Shown here in pieces: positions 18,577-27,629 of a stretch of 64,000 nucleotides of DNA. Under the pieces are notes generated by a model, which saw only the letters and a list, made by a program, of their open reading frames with translations, was not told the DNA's origin and searched no databases. The stretch's first letter is position 1; every line of letters begins with the position of its first letter. A program made the translations under genes and the position numbers. Source of the DNA: Perlabentimonas sp034003245 (GTDB taxonomy: Bacteria; Bacteroidota; Bacteroidia; Bacteroidales; Tenuifilaceae); assembly GCA_034003245.1 (NCBI GenBank), contig JAVEYY010000001.1, forward strand, positions 149,353-213,352, in the 5' to 3' direction.

Positions 18577-18664
18577 CGGAGAGAGTGGGATTCGAACCCA
18601 CGATACCCTTGTGAGGTATACACACTTTCCAGGCGTGCGCCTTCGACCACTCGGCCATCTCTCC
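18577..18664 (-). tRNA. tRNA-Ser (anticodon GGA)
   Basis: Minus-strand 88-nt cloverleaf. The acceptor GGAGAGA pairs with TCTCTCC, the discriminator base is G, and the D-arm region is GCCGAGTGG. The anticodon stem CACGC/GTGTG encloses loop CTGGAAA, giving anticodon GGA, which reads TCC and TCT. A long variable arm and a TTCGAAT T-loop are visible, as expected for a type II serine tRNA. CCA is not encoded. Confidence 0.95.
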
Positions 18665-18733
18665 AGTAAAACGCGCATTTTGGGCTGCCAAAATAGGGGC
18701 GCAAAATACAAAAAAAAATTTAAACCAACACAT

Positions 18734-19768
18734 CTACCTCGATATTTCCCCGCTTATTGAATCTTGTACTTTACTTTGGAGTTCCTGAAAGGAGAGGTTT
18801 TGTCCCAACAAAAACATCAGCTTTGCCACGGCGGCCTCAAATGTGATATCCTTTCCGCTGATAACCCCTGCCTTTTTTAAACGCAAACCATTGTCGTACT
18901 TATCCATATCAACCCCGCCCGCTTTGCACTGAGTTACGTTGAAGATTAGAATACCCTCATTAACTGCCTTTTTTATACGCCTTAGGAACCATTCCGAACT
19001 TGGGCCATTACCCGATCCAAAGGTTTGAAGAATCACGGCCTTTACCCCTTTGGTGTCGAGAACGGCATCAACAACAGATGGGGTGATTCCCGGGAACAAG
19101 GGCAAAACAGCTATGCTCGTTTCGAATTGGGTGTGAACAACCAAATCGCGCACGTGCGTTGGGTAGTGTATATAGGCAAAGCTGTAGTTAATGCTAATTC
19201 CTGCCTGCGCCAGGGTTGGGTAATTATCGGAACGAAAGGCATTAAAGTGCTCAGCATTATGTTTTGAGGTTCTATTCCCCCTAAAGAGCTGATTCTCGAA
19301 AAAGATAGTGACTTCCGGAACTAAAGGCTGACCATTGCTTGTTGCAGCGGCTATCTCAATGGCACTTATCAGATTTTCCTTGCCATCGGTGCGTAGCTTA
19401 CCAATGGGAAGCTGTGACCCGGTAAAGACAACTGGTTTTGAAAGATTCTCGAGCATAAAGCTCAAAGCCGAGGCCGAGAACGACATGGTATCGGTTCCAT
19501 GAAGAATAACAAAACCGTTATAACTGATGTAGTTTGATTCAATAATATGCGCAAGTCTAACCCAGAACTCTGGGGTAATATCGCTTGAATCGACCAATGG
19601 ATTAAATGATATTGTGTCGAGGTTAAAGCCAAACTTTCGCAGCTCTGGGACCTCGTCGAGGATCTGATCGAAATTGAAAGGGGCAAGAGCCCCTGTTTCG
19701 GGATTCTCCTTCATACCGATTGTTCCACCGGTGTAAATAATCAGGATTGATGTTGATTCGCTACTCAT
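18734..19768 (-). CDS. ansA: L-asparaginase type I (cytoplasmic)
   Basis: 344 residues that hydrolyse asparagine to aspartate and ammonia. The first catalytic Thr is in IIYTGGTIGM (near residue 14), and the second catalytic set is HGTDTMSFSASAL (Thr-Asp) with Lys in TDGKENL. No signal peptide is present, which fits the type I cytoplasmic enzyme. The stop at 18734 and start at 19768 leave 3 bases to the TatD gene, so the two are co-transcribed. The gene lies directly after the tRNA-Ser gene on the same strand. Confidence 0.92.
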   Translation of the reverse strand: MSSESTSILIIYTGGTIGMKENPETGALAPFNFDQILDEVPELRKFGFNLDTISFNPLVDSSDITPEFWVRLAHIIESNYISYNGFVILHGTDTMSFSASALSFMLENLSKPVVFTGSQLPIGKLRTDGKENLISAIEIAAATSNGQPLVPEVTIFFENQLFRGNRTSKHNAEHFNAFRSDNYPTLAQAGISINYSFAYIHYPTHVRDLVVHTQFETSIAVLPLFPGITPSVVDAVLDTKGVKAVILQTFGSGNGPSSEWFLRRIKKAVNEGILIFNVTQCKAGGVDMDKYDNGLRLKKAGVISGKDITFEAAVAKLMFLLGQNLSFQELQSKVQDSISGEISR

Positions 19769-19771
19769 ACG

Positions 19772-20551
19772 CTAGTCGAAGTCGATTGAAAAAAGTTTGC
19801 ATGCATTCCGTGTAGTTGTCTCAGCAACCTTCTCGGCTGGAATGTCCAGCAGCTCGGCAACCCTATTCAAGGTATATGTCAGGTTTTCGCTCTCGTTGCG
19901 TTTACCCCTTTGGGGTACAGGCGAAAGGTATGGCGAATCGGTTTCGAGCACAATGTGCTTTAAGTCCATTTGGCCAACCAGCTTATCAACACCACCGTGC
20001 TTGTAGGTAACCACACCTCCAATTCCAATCATAAACCCCCCGTAGGCAATGATTTGATTGTAATTATCGAGATTCCCCGTGAAACTGTGAAAAACACCCC
20101 TTAGACGCTCATCATTTTCCTGATCGACAATTGATAAAACCTCATCGAAAGAATTGCGGGTATGAATGATTACAGGAAGCCCAAGCCGTTTGGCCAACCG
20201 TAGCTGAAAGCGAAAAGCCTCCATTTGCTGTGCAATGTAGGTTTTGTCCCAGTATAAATCGATTCCAATCTCCCCCACTGCATAAAACTTATACTTGGCA
20301 AACCACTCCTCGACAATTTGCAGCTCATCGGCAAAATTCTCCTTTACCGAAGTAGGATGTAACCCCATGCCTGGCAGACAATAATTTGGGAATTGCTCCG
20401 ATGTTCTAATCAAAGCATCTATAGAGTGGCTGTCGATATTTGGCAGAATCATTCCCTTAACTCCAACTGCCTTTGCACGTGCAACGGATTCATGGCGATC
20501 GTGGTTAAAGTCGTCGGAGAAAATATGGGTATGCGTATCGAATAACTTCAT
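19772..20551 (-). CDS. TatD-family metal-dependent deoxyribonuclease/hydrolase
   Basis: 259 residues forming a TIM barrel. Metal ligands are visible as FDTHTHIF (HxH), AVGEIGIDLY (Glu), VIIHTRN (His), FHSFTGN (His) and LETDSPYLSPVP (Asp). TatD enzymes are 3'-5' exonucleases or related phosphodiesterases, and the Asp-Ser-Pro-Tyr motif is diagnostic. It is the first gene of a two-gene unit with asparaginase. A specific substrate cannot be assigned beyond the family. Confidence 0.9.
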   Translation of the reverse strand: MKLFDTHTHIFSDDFNHDRHESVARAKAVGVKGMILPNIDSHSIDALIRTSEQFPNYCLPGMGLHPTSVKENFADELQIVEEWFAKYKFYAVGEIGIDLYWDKTYIAQQMEAFRFQLRLAKRLGLPVIIHTRNSFDEVLSIVDQENDERLRGVFHSFTGNLDNYNQIIAYGGFMIGIGGVVTYKHGGVDKLVGQMDLKHIVLETDSPYLSPVPQRGKRNESENLTYTLNRVAELLDIPAEKVAETTTRNACKLFSIDFD

Positions 20552-20641
20552 TTATTTTCTGAAATGAGGGTACAAACATAGTAAATGTTTACATTACTCT
20601 GGAAGGAGATAAGCTTTGTGGAGAAAACATTGGGTTTCACT

Positions 20642-21766
20642 TCAGAAACTTTTAGCAAGTGCAAACACCTTTCCTGGCCTACACTTTATTAGTCCAGCAA
20701 ACTCTAAATTGAGTAAAATGGCTGAGACTTTGGCAACGGGCATTTTTGTTTTAAAACATATAACATCTATAACCTCTTGCCCAAATTCGCGGATAACATC
20801 GTAAACATTCTGCTCCTCATCGGATAAAGTGGGCAGAATTGTTAGCTGCTGCTCAACCTTCTTGCCCTTAGGCGATTCCCAGCCAAGTTGAAATTCGATA
20901 TCCTCGGCCGTTTCGATAAGCGCTGCTTTGTTGGTCTTGATCAAAAGATTACACCCCCTTGAGTATTGATGAGTTACCGGGCCAGGAATGGCAAATACCT
21001 CGCGGTTATACGATTGGGCAATATCTGCGGTAATAAGAGATCCACCAGTTTCGGCACTTTCAACAACCAGTGTAGCATCGGATAGGCCTGCTATTATTCT
21101 GTTACGCTTAATGAAGTTATTCCGGTCGAAGGGAGTTTTGGAGGGGAAATCGGTAATTAAGCCCCCCTGCTCATAAATTTCCTTGGCAATGTTTCGATGA
21201 ACCGATGGGTAAATAAGATCTAAGCCATGCCCCAGCACTGCCACTGTTGGGGTTTCGTTCCTAAGCGCCGCTTTATGTGCACAAATATCAACCCCATAAG
21301 CCAAACCGCTAACTACAACGGGCTTATGCCCAATTTGCACCAGCCTATCAATAATCTGGTTACACACCGTTTTCCCGTAGTCGGTTATACTTCGAGTTCC
21401 CACAATGCTAATTACCTTTGTTTGATCGAGATTTAGATTTACTTTGCTTTTGGAGAAAAGCACAATGGGCCCATCATCGCATTGGCGAAGACGCTGTGGG
21501 TAATCGTGATCGAGGTAAAAATAGGTTTTGATATTGTGTTTTACCACAAAATCGACCTCCGCTTTTGCCCTGTCGAGGATACTTTGATTAGCAATTTCGT
21601 GAGCAGTAACCTGTCCAATCCCTGGAATCTGCGTAAGTGCTTTTTTCGATTGCCTAAAAACGGCCTCAACCCCACCACAGTATGCTATGAGTTTTTTGGC
21701 GTTGATGCTACCAATACGGGGTATCATATCGATACCAATTTGGTATTGTAACAGGTTTTGATCCAT
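20642..21766 (-). CDS. dprA: DNA-processing protein DprA
   Basis: 374 residues. The N-terminal part (QYQIGIDMIPRIGSINAKKL) is a SAM/HhH-like domain, with a second HhH motif in IPGIGQVTAHEIA. The Rossmann-like DprA core carries VSGLAYGVDICAH, FDRNNFIKRNRIIAGLSDAT and SAETGGSLITADIA. The C-terminus is a winged-helix domain (QEVIDVICFKTKMPVAKVSA). DprA binds incoming single-stranded DNA and loads RecA in natural transformation. It can also be retained in species with no proven competence. Confidence 0.93.
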   Translation of the reverse strand: MDQNLLQYQIGIDMIPRIGSINAKKLIAYCGGVEAVFRQSKKALTQIPGIGQVTAHEIANQSILDRAKAEVDFVVKHNIKTYFYLDHDYPQRLRQCDDGPIVLFSKSKVNLNLDQTKVISIVGTRSITDYGKTVCNQIIDRLVQIGHKPVVVSGLAYGVDICAHKAALRNETPTVAVLGHGLDLIYPSVHRNIAKEIYEQGGLITDFPSKTPFDRNNFIKRNRIIAGLSDATLVVESAETGGSLITADIAQSYNREVFAIPGPVTHQYSRGCNLLIKTNKAALIETAEDIEFQLGWESPKGKKVEQQLTILPTLSDEEQNVYDVIREFGQEVIDVICFKTKMPVAKVSAILLNLEFAGLIKCRPGKVFALAKSF

Positions 21767-21814
21767 TACACAAAGCGCACTTTCTTAATTGCAATCCCTA
21801 TCTTATAATGATGT

Positions 21815-22306
21815 TTAACTAGCTTTTGGTATATGCTGATTTAGGTTGCTAAGTAACTTGCTACGCTCGGACTTGGTAAGAGCTGTTATCGGGATTGCAG
21901 GATATCGAACCACCGATCCCTGGTAAACCCTGAAGAGGATAAGATTCTCCCTTACCTTCCTATATTTTGTCTCAATTTTATAACCAGTAAAATCGCGCTT
22001 GGGAATCTCATACGACATCTTGCCTGAGCTAAACAGGTTAAGCTGATAAAACCGTAGAACAATTTTGCTCTCCTCATCGGTAAAGTAGATATAGGCAGAT
22101 GCGGCAACAAGATGATAAATGTAGAATAGAACAAAGAACGAAAGAAACAGGATTACAAAAACAAATCGGGGTAAGCCCGTGAAATCGACCAAAAACTTAT
22201 CGAAATTAGTAAAGAAAAGTAATGCCACAAGTACAGCTGAGAGTACGGCAATGATCCGTTTCTGCATTTGAATCTTAATAACCGTTTGGTCGTTTTCGAA
22301 CTTCAT
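21815..22306 (-). CDS. Membrane protein with PH-like domain, unknown function
   Basis: 163 residues. Two membrane helices (RIIAVLSAVLVALLFFT and FVFVILFLSFFVLFYIYHLV) are followed by a small soluble domain with DEESKIVLRFYQLNLFSSGK and DFTGYKIETKYRKVRENLIL, a beta-rich pattern like a short PH-type domain. No named family is recognised. It starts 15 bases before the ProDH gene on the same strand and is probably co-transcribed. Confidence 0.65.
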   Translation of the reverse strand: MKFENDQTVIKIQMQKRIIAVLSAVLVALLFFTNFDKFLVDFTGLPRFVFVILFLSFFVLFYIYHLVAASAYIYFTDEESKIVLRFYQLNLFSSGKMSYEIPKRDFTGYKIETKYRKVRENLILFRVYQGSVVRYPAIPITALTKSERSKLLSNLNQHIPKAS

Positions 22307-22321
22307 AATCTGATGCCAAAT

Positions 22322-23485
22322 TTAAGATTTTCTTCGTTTAATTTCCTGCTTAATCAGCGACAACTCCCTTCCTGTTTGCCCTTTAACAGAGGTGTTTTCC
22401 TGAGCACGTCGGATAAGGTAGGGCATTACCTCGCGAACTGGGCCATATGGGATATACTTAGCAACATTATAGCCCAAATGACCTAGCATAAACGAAATGT
22501 TATCGCTCATGCCCAAAAGCTGCGAGAAAGTTACGCGCGGATCGTTCCGGCTAATTCCTGCTTTCTCCATCAACTCGCAAAGTTTTAAAACACTCTCCTC
22601 GTTATGGGTTCCACAAAATATTGAAATAATATCGAGGTGAGCAAAGGCAAACGCCTGGGCCTCGTTGAACGCCTTATCGGTATCATCCTTTGTGGGATGG
22701 ATGGGTGATGGATAACCCAAAATTTCGGCACGCTCCCGCTCTTTTTCCATGTACGCGCCGCGTACAAACTTAATCCCAAGCTTAAATCCATTCTCGGAAG
22801 CATCTTTAAAGGCATCCTTCAAAAAATCAAACCGATCGACCCGGTACATTTGCAGCGTATTATACACTAGAACTTGGGCTTTGTTAAATTCTAACATCAT
22901 GTCGCTAATTACATCATCCAAAGCCTTTTGATACCACGAGTCCTCAGCATCTATAAGAATTGGGGTACTTGCATTGGCAGATATACTACACAGATTATGC
23001 ACCCGTTGCTTAAATAGATTGAATTGTTCAGTTTCGGCCTGTGAGAGTGAATCCCCGGAGCTTACCTTCTCCAAAATATCAACATTAATTAGGCCTGTAG
23101 GCTTAAATACCGAAAAGGTGATGTTGGGATTTGAGGCAGCATTCTGAATTGAGTTCAATATCTCCTTATAGGCATCCTCCTGCGCTTTGGGTGTTCCTTT
23201 CCCCTCCACTGAATAATCGAGGATAGATTTAACCCCATACTTAGCCAGCGCGTTTACTGTTGGAATACTTTCGTGCAGAGTTTCGCCTCCCACAAAATGG
23301 CTAAAGATTGTAGGTTTTACTATCCATGAAATGGGAAAACGTATTGCCAAGGCAATCTTCAGAAGTACGCTTCCGGTATTAACTAGCAAGGGCCATGAAA
23401 TAGTTTTGAAAAGAAATTTAGCCTTGCGTAATGCACTATCGCTTCGCCAGGCAAAGGCAATCTCGGTGTTATTGAATTTGTGCAT
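22322..23485 (-). CDS. Proline dehydrogenase family protein
   Basis: 387 residues, the FAD-dependent TIM-barrel proline oxidase family. Visible elements are FKPTGLINVD, an IDAEDSWYQKALDDVISD stretch, VKFVRGAYMEKERERA with the conserved RGAYxxxE, CGTHNEES near the flavin site, TFSQLLGMSDN and PYLIRRAQENTSVKGQTGREL with the substrate Arg pair. It converts proline to pyrroline-5-carboxylate and feeds electrons to quinone. The single-domain length suggests that P5C dehydrogenase is separate. Confidence 0.9.
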   Translation of the reverse strand: MHKFNNTEIAFAWRSDSALRKAKFLFKTISWPLLVNTGSVLLKIALAIRFPISWIVKPTIFSHFVGGETLHESIPTVNALAKYGVKSILDYSVEGKGTPKAQEDAYKEILNSIQNAASNPNITFSVFKPTGLINVDILEKVSSGDSLSQAETEQFNLFKQRVHNLCSISANASTPILIDAEDSWYQKALDDVISDMMLEFNKAQVLVYNTLQMYRVDRFDFLKDAFKDASENGFKLGIKFVRGAYMEKERERAEILGYPSPIHPTKDDTDKAFNEAQAFAFAHLDIISIFCGTHNEESVLKLCELMEKAGISRNDPRVTFSQLLGMSDNISFMLGHLGYNVAKYIPYGPVREVMPYLIRRAQENTSVKGQTGRELSLIKQEIKRRKS

Positions 23486-23660
23486 GGGGTTAAATACGTT
23501 TGGTTTACGTTTTTAAAATCCCTTTCAAAGGTGCTAAAAGGGGAGAATATAAACAAACTTTTAGACCCCAAACAAATTTTGTGAGTGAAATGTTTTGCAT
23601 CTACTATCCTTTGTCATTATTCAAAAATGGGATTACCCTTCTTAAGAATATCTGCAAATG

Positions 23661-24896
23661 CTACTCCACTGTAAAGCCAACTTTTCTCAAATCGTCCCAA
23701 AAACAAGGATATGACTTGGAAACCAATCGTGGATTTTCGATGGAAAGGATTGAGCCCATTGGGGTTAAGGCAGCCAAAGCCATCACCAACCTATGATCGT
23801 CTAAGTGATTAAATTCAAGGGTATTCTCATTTGACAAGACTGTTTTCCCATCAAAATGCATGGTTTCAAACTCCCCCCGTTTCTCGATTGTAAGCTTTGC
23901 CCCAAACTTTTGCATATGGAGCTGCAAAGCCATTTTTCGATTAGGCTCAAAGTAGTTCATTACCTCAATACCTGCAAAGCTAAAGGGCAGATTTATTCCG
24001 ATGCATGTAGCAACCATTGTAGGAATAAGGTGAGGGTTGCTCGAAAAATCGTACTTAAAGTGGTTAATTTTCCGATCCGTTCTTGATAATTTAACACCAC
24101 TGGAAGTTGGAGTTGTTTTAACCCCAAGCGGTTCAAAAAGTTCCTTTACAATGGCATCGCTCTGAGCACTTTCGGGATTTAAGCCATTTATACAAAAATC
24201 GAGCTGCGACGAAATAGCAGCCATCTGATACCAGTAACTCGCCGAAAGCCAGTCGGCTTCGACTGTAAGCGCTGATTCAGCGTGCAGATCATGTTCAATG
24301 AGAATTTCATCCTTATCCCAATTGCTATTTATCCCCAAATACCTTAGCAATCGTAAAGTTTGATTAATATAAGGCGAACTGATTACTCGGTTTTTAAGAT
24401 CAACCACATCATCGGAAGATAAGGCAGGAGATATTAGAAGTGAGGTGTTGATAAACTGGCTACAAATATCAGCATCGACCCTAATTATACTACTTTTAAT
24501 TGCCTTGCCAATAATTTTGAGTGGAGGAAACCCTTCCCGTTCGATATACCTAATATTAATCCCCAGTTCCTGCAGCATATCAATCACATCACCTACAGGG
24601 CGTTTGTGCATTTCGGCCGAGCCAGTTACAATCCAATCGCCCTTGAAATAGGTTAAAAATGCCCTTAATAAGCGGATGGCCTTAGCGGGGTCACCTGCAT
24701 CGAGAGTTACTTCACCCTTGCGAATCTCCTCGGCAAAAACTTTAGCGGCATCCTTTTCGGAAACAGTTTTAATATCGAACTTAGAATTTTTTAGCGCCCT
24801 TATAACAATATCCCTATTACTAATGCTTTTAGAAGGCGACAAGGTGATTTGACCGAACAGATTACTATCCGGTTTAGACACAGAATAAGTTTGCAT
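23661..24896 (-). CDS. aroA: 3-phosphoshikimate 1-carboxyvinyltransferase (EPSP synthase)
   Basis: About 411 residues that transfer the enolpyruvyl group of PEP to shikimate-3-phosphate in aromatic amino-acid synthesis. Visible elements: LSPSKSISNRDIVIRAL (phosphate-binding Lys-Ser), an LDAGDPAKAIRLLRAF stretch where the usual Gly-Asn-Ala-Gly-Thr is varied, FINTSLLISPALS, EADWLSASYWYQMAA, and the C-terminal DDHRLVMALAAL loop. The ATG at 24896 (MQTYSVSK) fits the family's N-terminus; another ATG at 24926 would add ten residues. The altered glycine-rich loop (AGDPAKA) is unusual and may affect glyphosate sensitivity; that is inference. Confidence 0.88.
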   Translation of the reverse strand: MQTYSVSKPDSNLFGQITLSPSKSISNRDIVIRALKNSKFDIKTVSEKDAAKVFAEEIRKGEVTLDAGDPAKAIRLLRAFLTYFKGDWIVTGSAEMHKRPVGDVIDMLQELGINIRYIEREGFPPLKIIGKAIKSSIIRVDADICSQFINTSLLISPALSSDDVVDLKNRVISSPYINQTLRLLRYLGINSNWDKDEILIEHDLHAESALTVEADWLSASYWYQMAAISSQLDFCINGLNPESAQSDAIVKELFEPLGVKTTPTSSGVKLSRTDRKINHFKYDFSSNPHLIPTMVATCIGINLPFSFAGIEVMNYFEPNRKMALQLHMQKFGAKLTIEKRGEFETMHFDGKTVLSNENTLEFNHLDDHRLVMALAALTPMGSILSIENPRLVSKSYPCFWDDLRKVGFTVE

Positions 24897-25062
24897 AACA
24901 AAAAGAATTTGTTTGTCCCAGCTCATAAAGGTATTAAATAATACTTAGCTAAAACAAAAGTTTTAGTCTACTAAAGTGCATCGACAATAATAGATTGTTT
25001 ATCGGTCAGTTACAGTTTATCGCTAAAGATATTTCCCGAAAAGTAATCAGAAAAATCATAAA

Positions 25063-25107
25063 ACAAAAAACACCCACATCCGAAGAAAAAATCTTCGGAA
25101 TGCAGGT
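25063..25107 (-). terminator. Intrinsic terminator after the LytTR-like gene
   Basis: On the minus strand, CCGAAGA and TCTTCGG form the tip of a longer stem around an AT loop, extended outward by GCAT/ATGT pairing, followed by a T-rich run. It lies downstream of the stop at 25137. Confidence 0.75.
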
Positions 25108-25136
25108 ATTTTGGGAGTATATCAGGCAAGGGTGTT

Positions 25137-25532
25137 CTAACGGAAGGCGACAATTCTAGGCTTGTTTTCCAAATTTAGCTTGTCGTTACCTAAAAAATCG
25201 AGCACATTCTGCACCTCGCCTGGTGGAACTGGAAGTATATGCCCACAGGAAATAACAAGAATTGGCTCAGCAGTTGCCCAGAATTCTAGAACCTTTGATA
25301 CATTAACAAGGCATGAGTTTCCGCAGTGGAAGAAAAGATTTGGCGGAAGCACATCCTCGAGCTCCTGAATCATGGCATTTATCGTAAAACGGGTGTCGTT
25401 TTCCAGATACAGATGTGTAAGCTTACGCTCAGCCTCCAAGTAGCAAATGCTATAGGGCCGTTCGATAAGAGTAGCTACGGCAGCATTGTGCTCCATTGTG
25501 GTTACCTTTAGTAAGAAAGAATCGTTAATCAT
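25137..25532 (-). CDS. LytTR-like DNA-binding domain protein
   Basis: 131 residues. The segment ENDTRFTINAMIQELEDVLP, then NLFFHCGNSCLVNVSKVLEF and ILPVPPGEVQNVLDFL follows the LytTR pattern, in which a short helix, a phenylalanine-rich strand and a conserved NxxxIxxF turn come before the recognition loop. It has no receiver or other partner domain, so it is a stand-alone LytTR-like regulator. The start at 25532 is used here; an ATG at 25496 (MEHNAAVA) is an alternative. It is the third gene of a minus-strand unit with a TPR protein and a double-glycine peptide, so it may regulate or be regulated by peptide export. Confidence 0.6.
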   Translation of the reverse strand: MINDSFLLKVTTMEHNAAVATLIERPYSICYLEAERKLTHLYLENDTRFTINAMIQELEDVLPPNLFFHCGNSCLVNVSKVLEFWATAEPILVISCGHILPVPPGEVQNVLDFLGNDKLNLENKPRIVAFR

Positions 25533-25574
25533 TTTTTGGGGTTTATTTGTTTGATTACAATTAATGGCTTAATT

Positions 25575-26333
25575 TCACTTTAGTTTCCTCAATAGTTTAT
25601 CTGCTTTAGCCTTATAAGATGTATTCTGGTTACTCAAAGTAGCGAGAGTTTCTATAGCATTATCGGTTTCTTCCTCGGCTATAAAGCATAAACTTTTGTA
25701 CCACATTGCCTGCTCAGTAAAGAAAGGGTCCTTGTTTATTATCTGATCGAAACTCTCCCGGGATTTTGAGTATTCTTCAAGATTCATGTATGAAACACCC
25801 AGGTAAAACCTTATGGTTGTGGAAGATGGATCCTCATTGAGAAGTTTCTCCATTTCAATGGCCGCCTCACTGTATCGAGTAGCCTGATACAGACTCATCG
25901 CATTTACAAAACCCCGTTGGAGTTCTAAGGCATTACTTTCTCTGAAAATTGTAACCGGAGGATATGGCGTGAAATAACTCTCGTAGAGTTTTCCATAATC
26001 TACTCCAGAGTTACTCCCCGAGATAACTGCCCAGCCACCAAGAGCAATGCCTGTTACTGTGGCAGCAGCGTAGAAAATTCGACGGGTTCGCCTTCGGGAA
26101 ATATGGGGAATAGGGGTAAACTCCTCCACCTTTTGCAGCTTGTGCGCAAGGTTAAGCTTTTGCCTTAACATGGCAATATCATCCTCGCCTGCCAAGTGAT
26201 TTAGCTCATCTCTAAAGGCCAGCTCCTGAGCAAGACTTCTATTCTGTTTAAGTCTATGGACAAGAACCTGCTTCTCCTCCAAGTCGATGGTGGAGTCGAG
26301 ATAACTTTCCATTAGGTAATTGGTTGTTTTCAT
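25575..26333 (-). CDS. Membrane TPR protein with anti-sigma-like N-terminus
   Basis: 252 residues. The N-terminal cytoplasmic part (YLMESYLDSTIDLEEKQVLV, then LKQNRSLAQELAFRDELN) resembles the short N-termini of Bacteroidota anti-sigma-like proteins. One membrane helix follows (IFYAAATVTGIALGGWAVIS), then an outside part with YGKLYESYFTPYPPV and TPR-type helices (IRFYLGVSYMNLEEYSKSRE, EQAMWYKSLCFIAEEETDNA). It closely resembles the product at 27601 in layout, including the SYFTPY/NHFNPY motif. This suggests a duplicated regulator pair around the sigma factor at 27021. Membrane signalling that frees the sigma factor is inference. Confidence 0.65.
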   Translation of the reverse strand: MKTTNYLMESYLDSTIDLEEKQVLVHRLKQNRSLAQELAFRDELNHLAGEDDIAMLRQKLNLAHKLQKVEEFTPIPHISRRRTRRIFYAAATVTGIALGGWAVISGSNSGVDYGKLYESYFTPYPPVTIFRESNALELQRGFVNAMSLYQATRYSEAAIEMEKLLNEDPSSTTIRFYLGVSYMNLEEYSKSRESFDQIINKDPFFTEQAMWYKSLCFIAEEETDNAIETLATLSNQNTSYKAKADKLLRKLK

Positions 26334-26353
26334 GGTTATATAGTTTTTTGCAT

Positions 26354-26572
26354 TTATTCTTCACTATATTTTTTATCATCACCAACAGGAGGTTCGGTTG
26401 AACTACCTCCAGATGTTCCTGTAGTTGTAGTGCTACTCCCAGTGCTGCCTCCAGTTGTAGTATCCTCACCACCCATAAGGAATCTCATCTGCTGTTCTGT
26501 TAGCGACTGATCTGCGAAATGTGAAAAGCGGCTAAAGCTGCTTGTGCTGGCTTGATTCTTCATTGTTTTCAT
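26354..26572 (-). CDS. Double-glycine leader peptide (secreted peptide precursor)
   Basis: 72 residues. The leader SLTEQQMRFLMGG has the L-x-x-E-Q-M pattern of double-glycine leaders cut by C39 peptidases, close to the GG-Bacteroidales precursor family. The core is low complexity (Thr, Gly and Ser) with PPVGDDKKYSEE at the end, unlike a classical cysteine-rich bacteriocin. It shares a ~140-base upstream region with the HTH gene at 60329. It heads a unit with a TPR membrane protein and a LytTR-like protein, 20 bases apart. It may be a signal peptide or a modified product exported by the C39 transporter at 32749. Confidence 0.7.
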   Translation of the reverse strand: MKTMKNQASTSSFSRFSHFADQSLTEQQMRFLMGGEDTTTGGSTGSSTTTTGTSGGSSTEPPVGDDKKYSEE

Positions 26573-26646
26573 GGCAAAATGGTTAGATTAGTTTGACTTT
26601 TTATTTTTTATTATGCATTTTCAGTTTTGGGGATCAATTACAAATA

Positions 26647-26747
26647 CCCCTCTATTGATATATCCGAGGTTTTTCGGTTTTGTGATGCGATTTTCGTCAA
26701 AAAAAATAAAAATAGTTTATATCAACTTGTATTACTGATTGTTACAA
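26647..26747 (-). promoter_or_regulatory. Shared regulatory block upstream of the double-glycine peptide
   Basis: Contains CCCCTCTA at 26647-26654, then TATCCG, CGG and TTTTGTGA, plus a palindromic TTGTTACAA at 26739-26747. The same elements occur, about equally spaced, at 60618-60718, and the CCCCTCTA-to-TTGTGACAA part occurs at 39388-39428 and 45877-45917. It lies 75 bases upstream of the peptide start. The rest of the 448-base gap up to 27020 holds the plus-strand promoter of the sigma gene and no gene. Confidence 0.7.
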
Positions 26748-26941
26748 ATGTAAAATTTTTGCATTTTTTTAGGGGTTTTTGAAAACCGACCTGTAGATAT
26801 GGCCAATTTTTAGCCAAAAAGAACTCGAAATAACATCTAATTTTTGGCGATTTAAGCTATGAAAAAGCAAAATGAAGCCGAATTATTCGATTGGGATTCT
26901 ACACAAATAAAAAGCGCTCCTTAAAATCATAATAAAATAAT

Positions 26942-26949
26942 TAGATTTG
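26942..26949 (+). promoter_or_regulatory. Candidate -7 element of the sigma factor gene
   Basis: TAGATTTG matches TAnnTTTG, 71 bases before the ATG at 27021. No good -33 TTTG is present at the right spacing, so the call is weak. Confidence 0.35.
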
Positions 26950-27020
26950 CATCATTTAGAAACATCAGGCTTATTAAATCAACAGTATAAGCCTGATACT
27001 ATAAGCTTTTTGGTTGGCCG

Positions 27021-27629
27021 ATGGCAATGCTATCCTACTCGAACAAAAAACTACTAAAGGGTATATTGGAGCAAGATCAGTCTGCTCTAAACTACCTATA
27101 CAGAAAACTCTTCCCAAGAGTAAAGCGAATGATAAATCGCTATGGTGGAGATCATGATATTGCTAATGAAATTTTTCAGGAATCCATCATCATCCTTTAT
27201 CGAAAAGTAATGGCCCACAATATGAATGGCACCATAATGGTGGAAAGCTACATAATTGGAGTCTGTAAACTTGTTTGGCTTCGACTATATGACACTGAAA
27301 TAAAGATTTTCACCAAACTTGATGCCGTTAAGGACGAAACGGACGACTCTTACGAGGAGGCAGTTCTAGATTTTTTAGCAAGTAGAAGGAAAAAACTATT
27401 CTATGAGCATTTTGAAAGGCTTGACTATACCTGTAGGCGATTGCTAAAAGATTTTTTTAAAGGCATGGACTACGAGAAAATTGCCGAGAAGTATAAGCTG
27501 GGAACTGAGGAAAATGCCCGAAAAAGAAAGTATCTTTGTAAGGAAACCCTCGTAAAAAGCATAAAAGACGACCCTAATTTTAGTAAGCTAATTGGTGAGT
27601 ATGATGAAGACCTATTCGAAGATGATTGA
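27021..27629 (+). CDS. ECF-like sigma-70 family RNA polymerase sigma factor
   Basis: 202 residues. Region 2 is visible as ALNYLYRKLFPRVKRMINRY then DIANEIFQESIIILYRKV, and region 4 as LDYTCRRLLKDFFKGMDYEK then IAEKYKLGTEENARKRKYL with the C-K motif. An ECF-type factor lacking region 3 is indicated. The downstream TPR membrane protein overlaps its end by 29 bases, the usual arrangement of a sigma factor and its membrane partner. It is divergent from the double-glycine peptide, whose regulatory region lies in the shared gap. Confidence 0.85.
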   Translation: MAMLSYSNKKLLKGILEQDQSALNYLYRKLFPRVKRMINRYGGDHDIANEIFQESIIILYRKVMAHNMNGTIMVESYIIGVCKLVWLRLYDTEIKIFTKLDAVKDETDDSYEEAVLDFLASRRKKLFYEHFERLDYTCRRLLKDFFKGMDYEKIAEKYKLGTEENARKRKYLCKETLVKSIKDDPNFSKLIGEYDEDLFEDD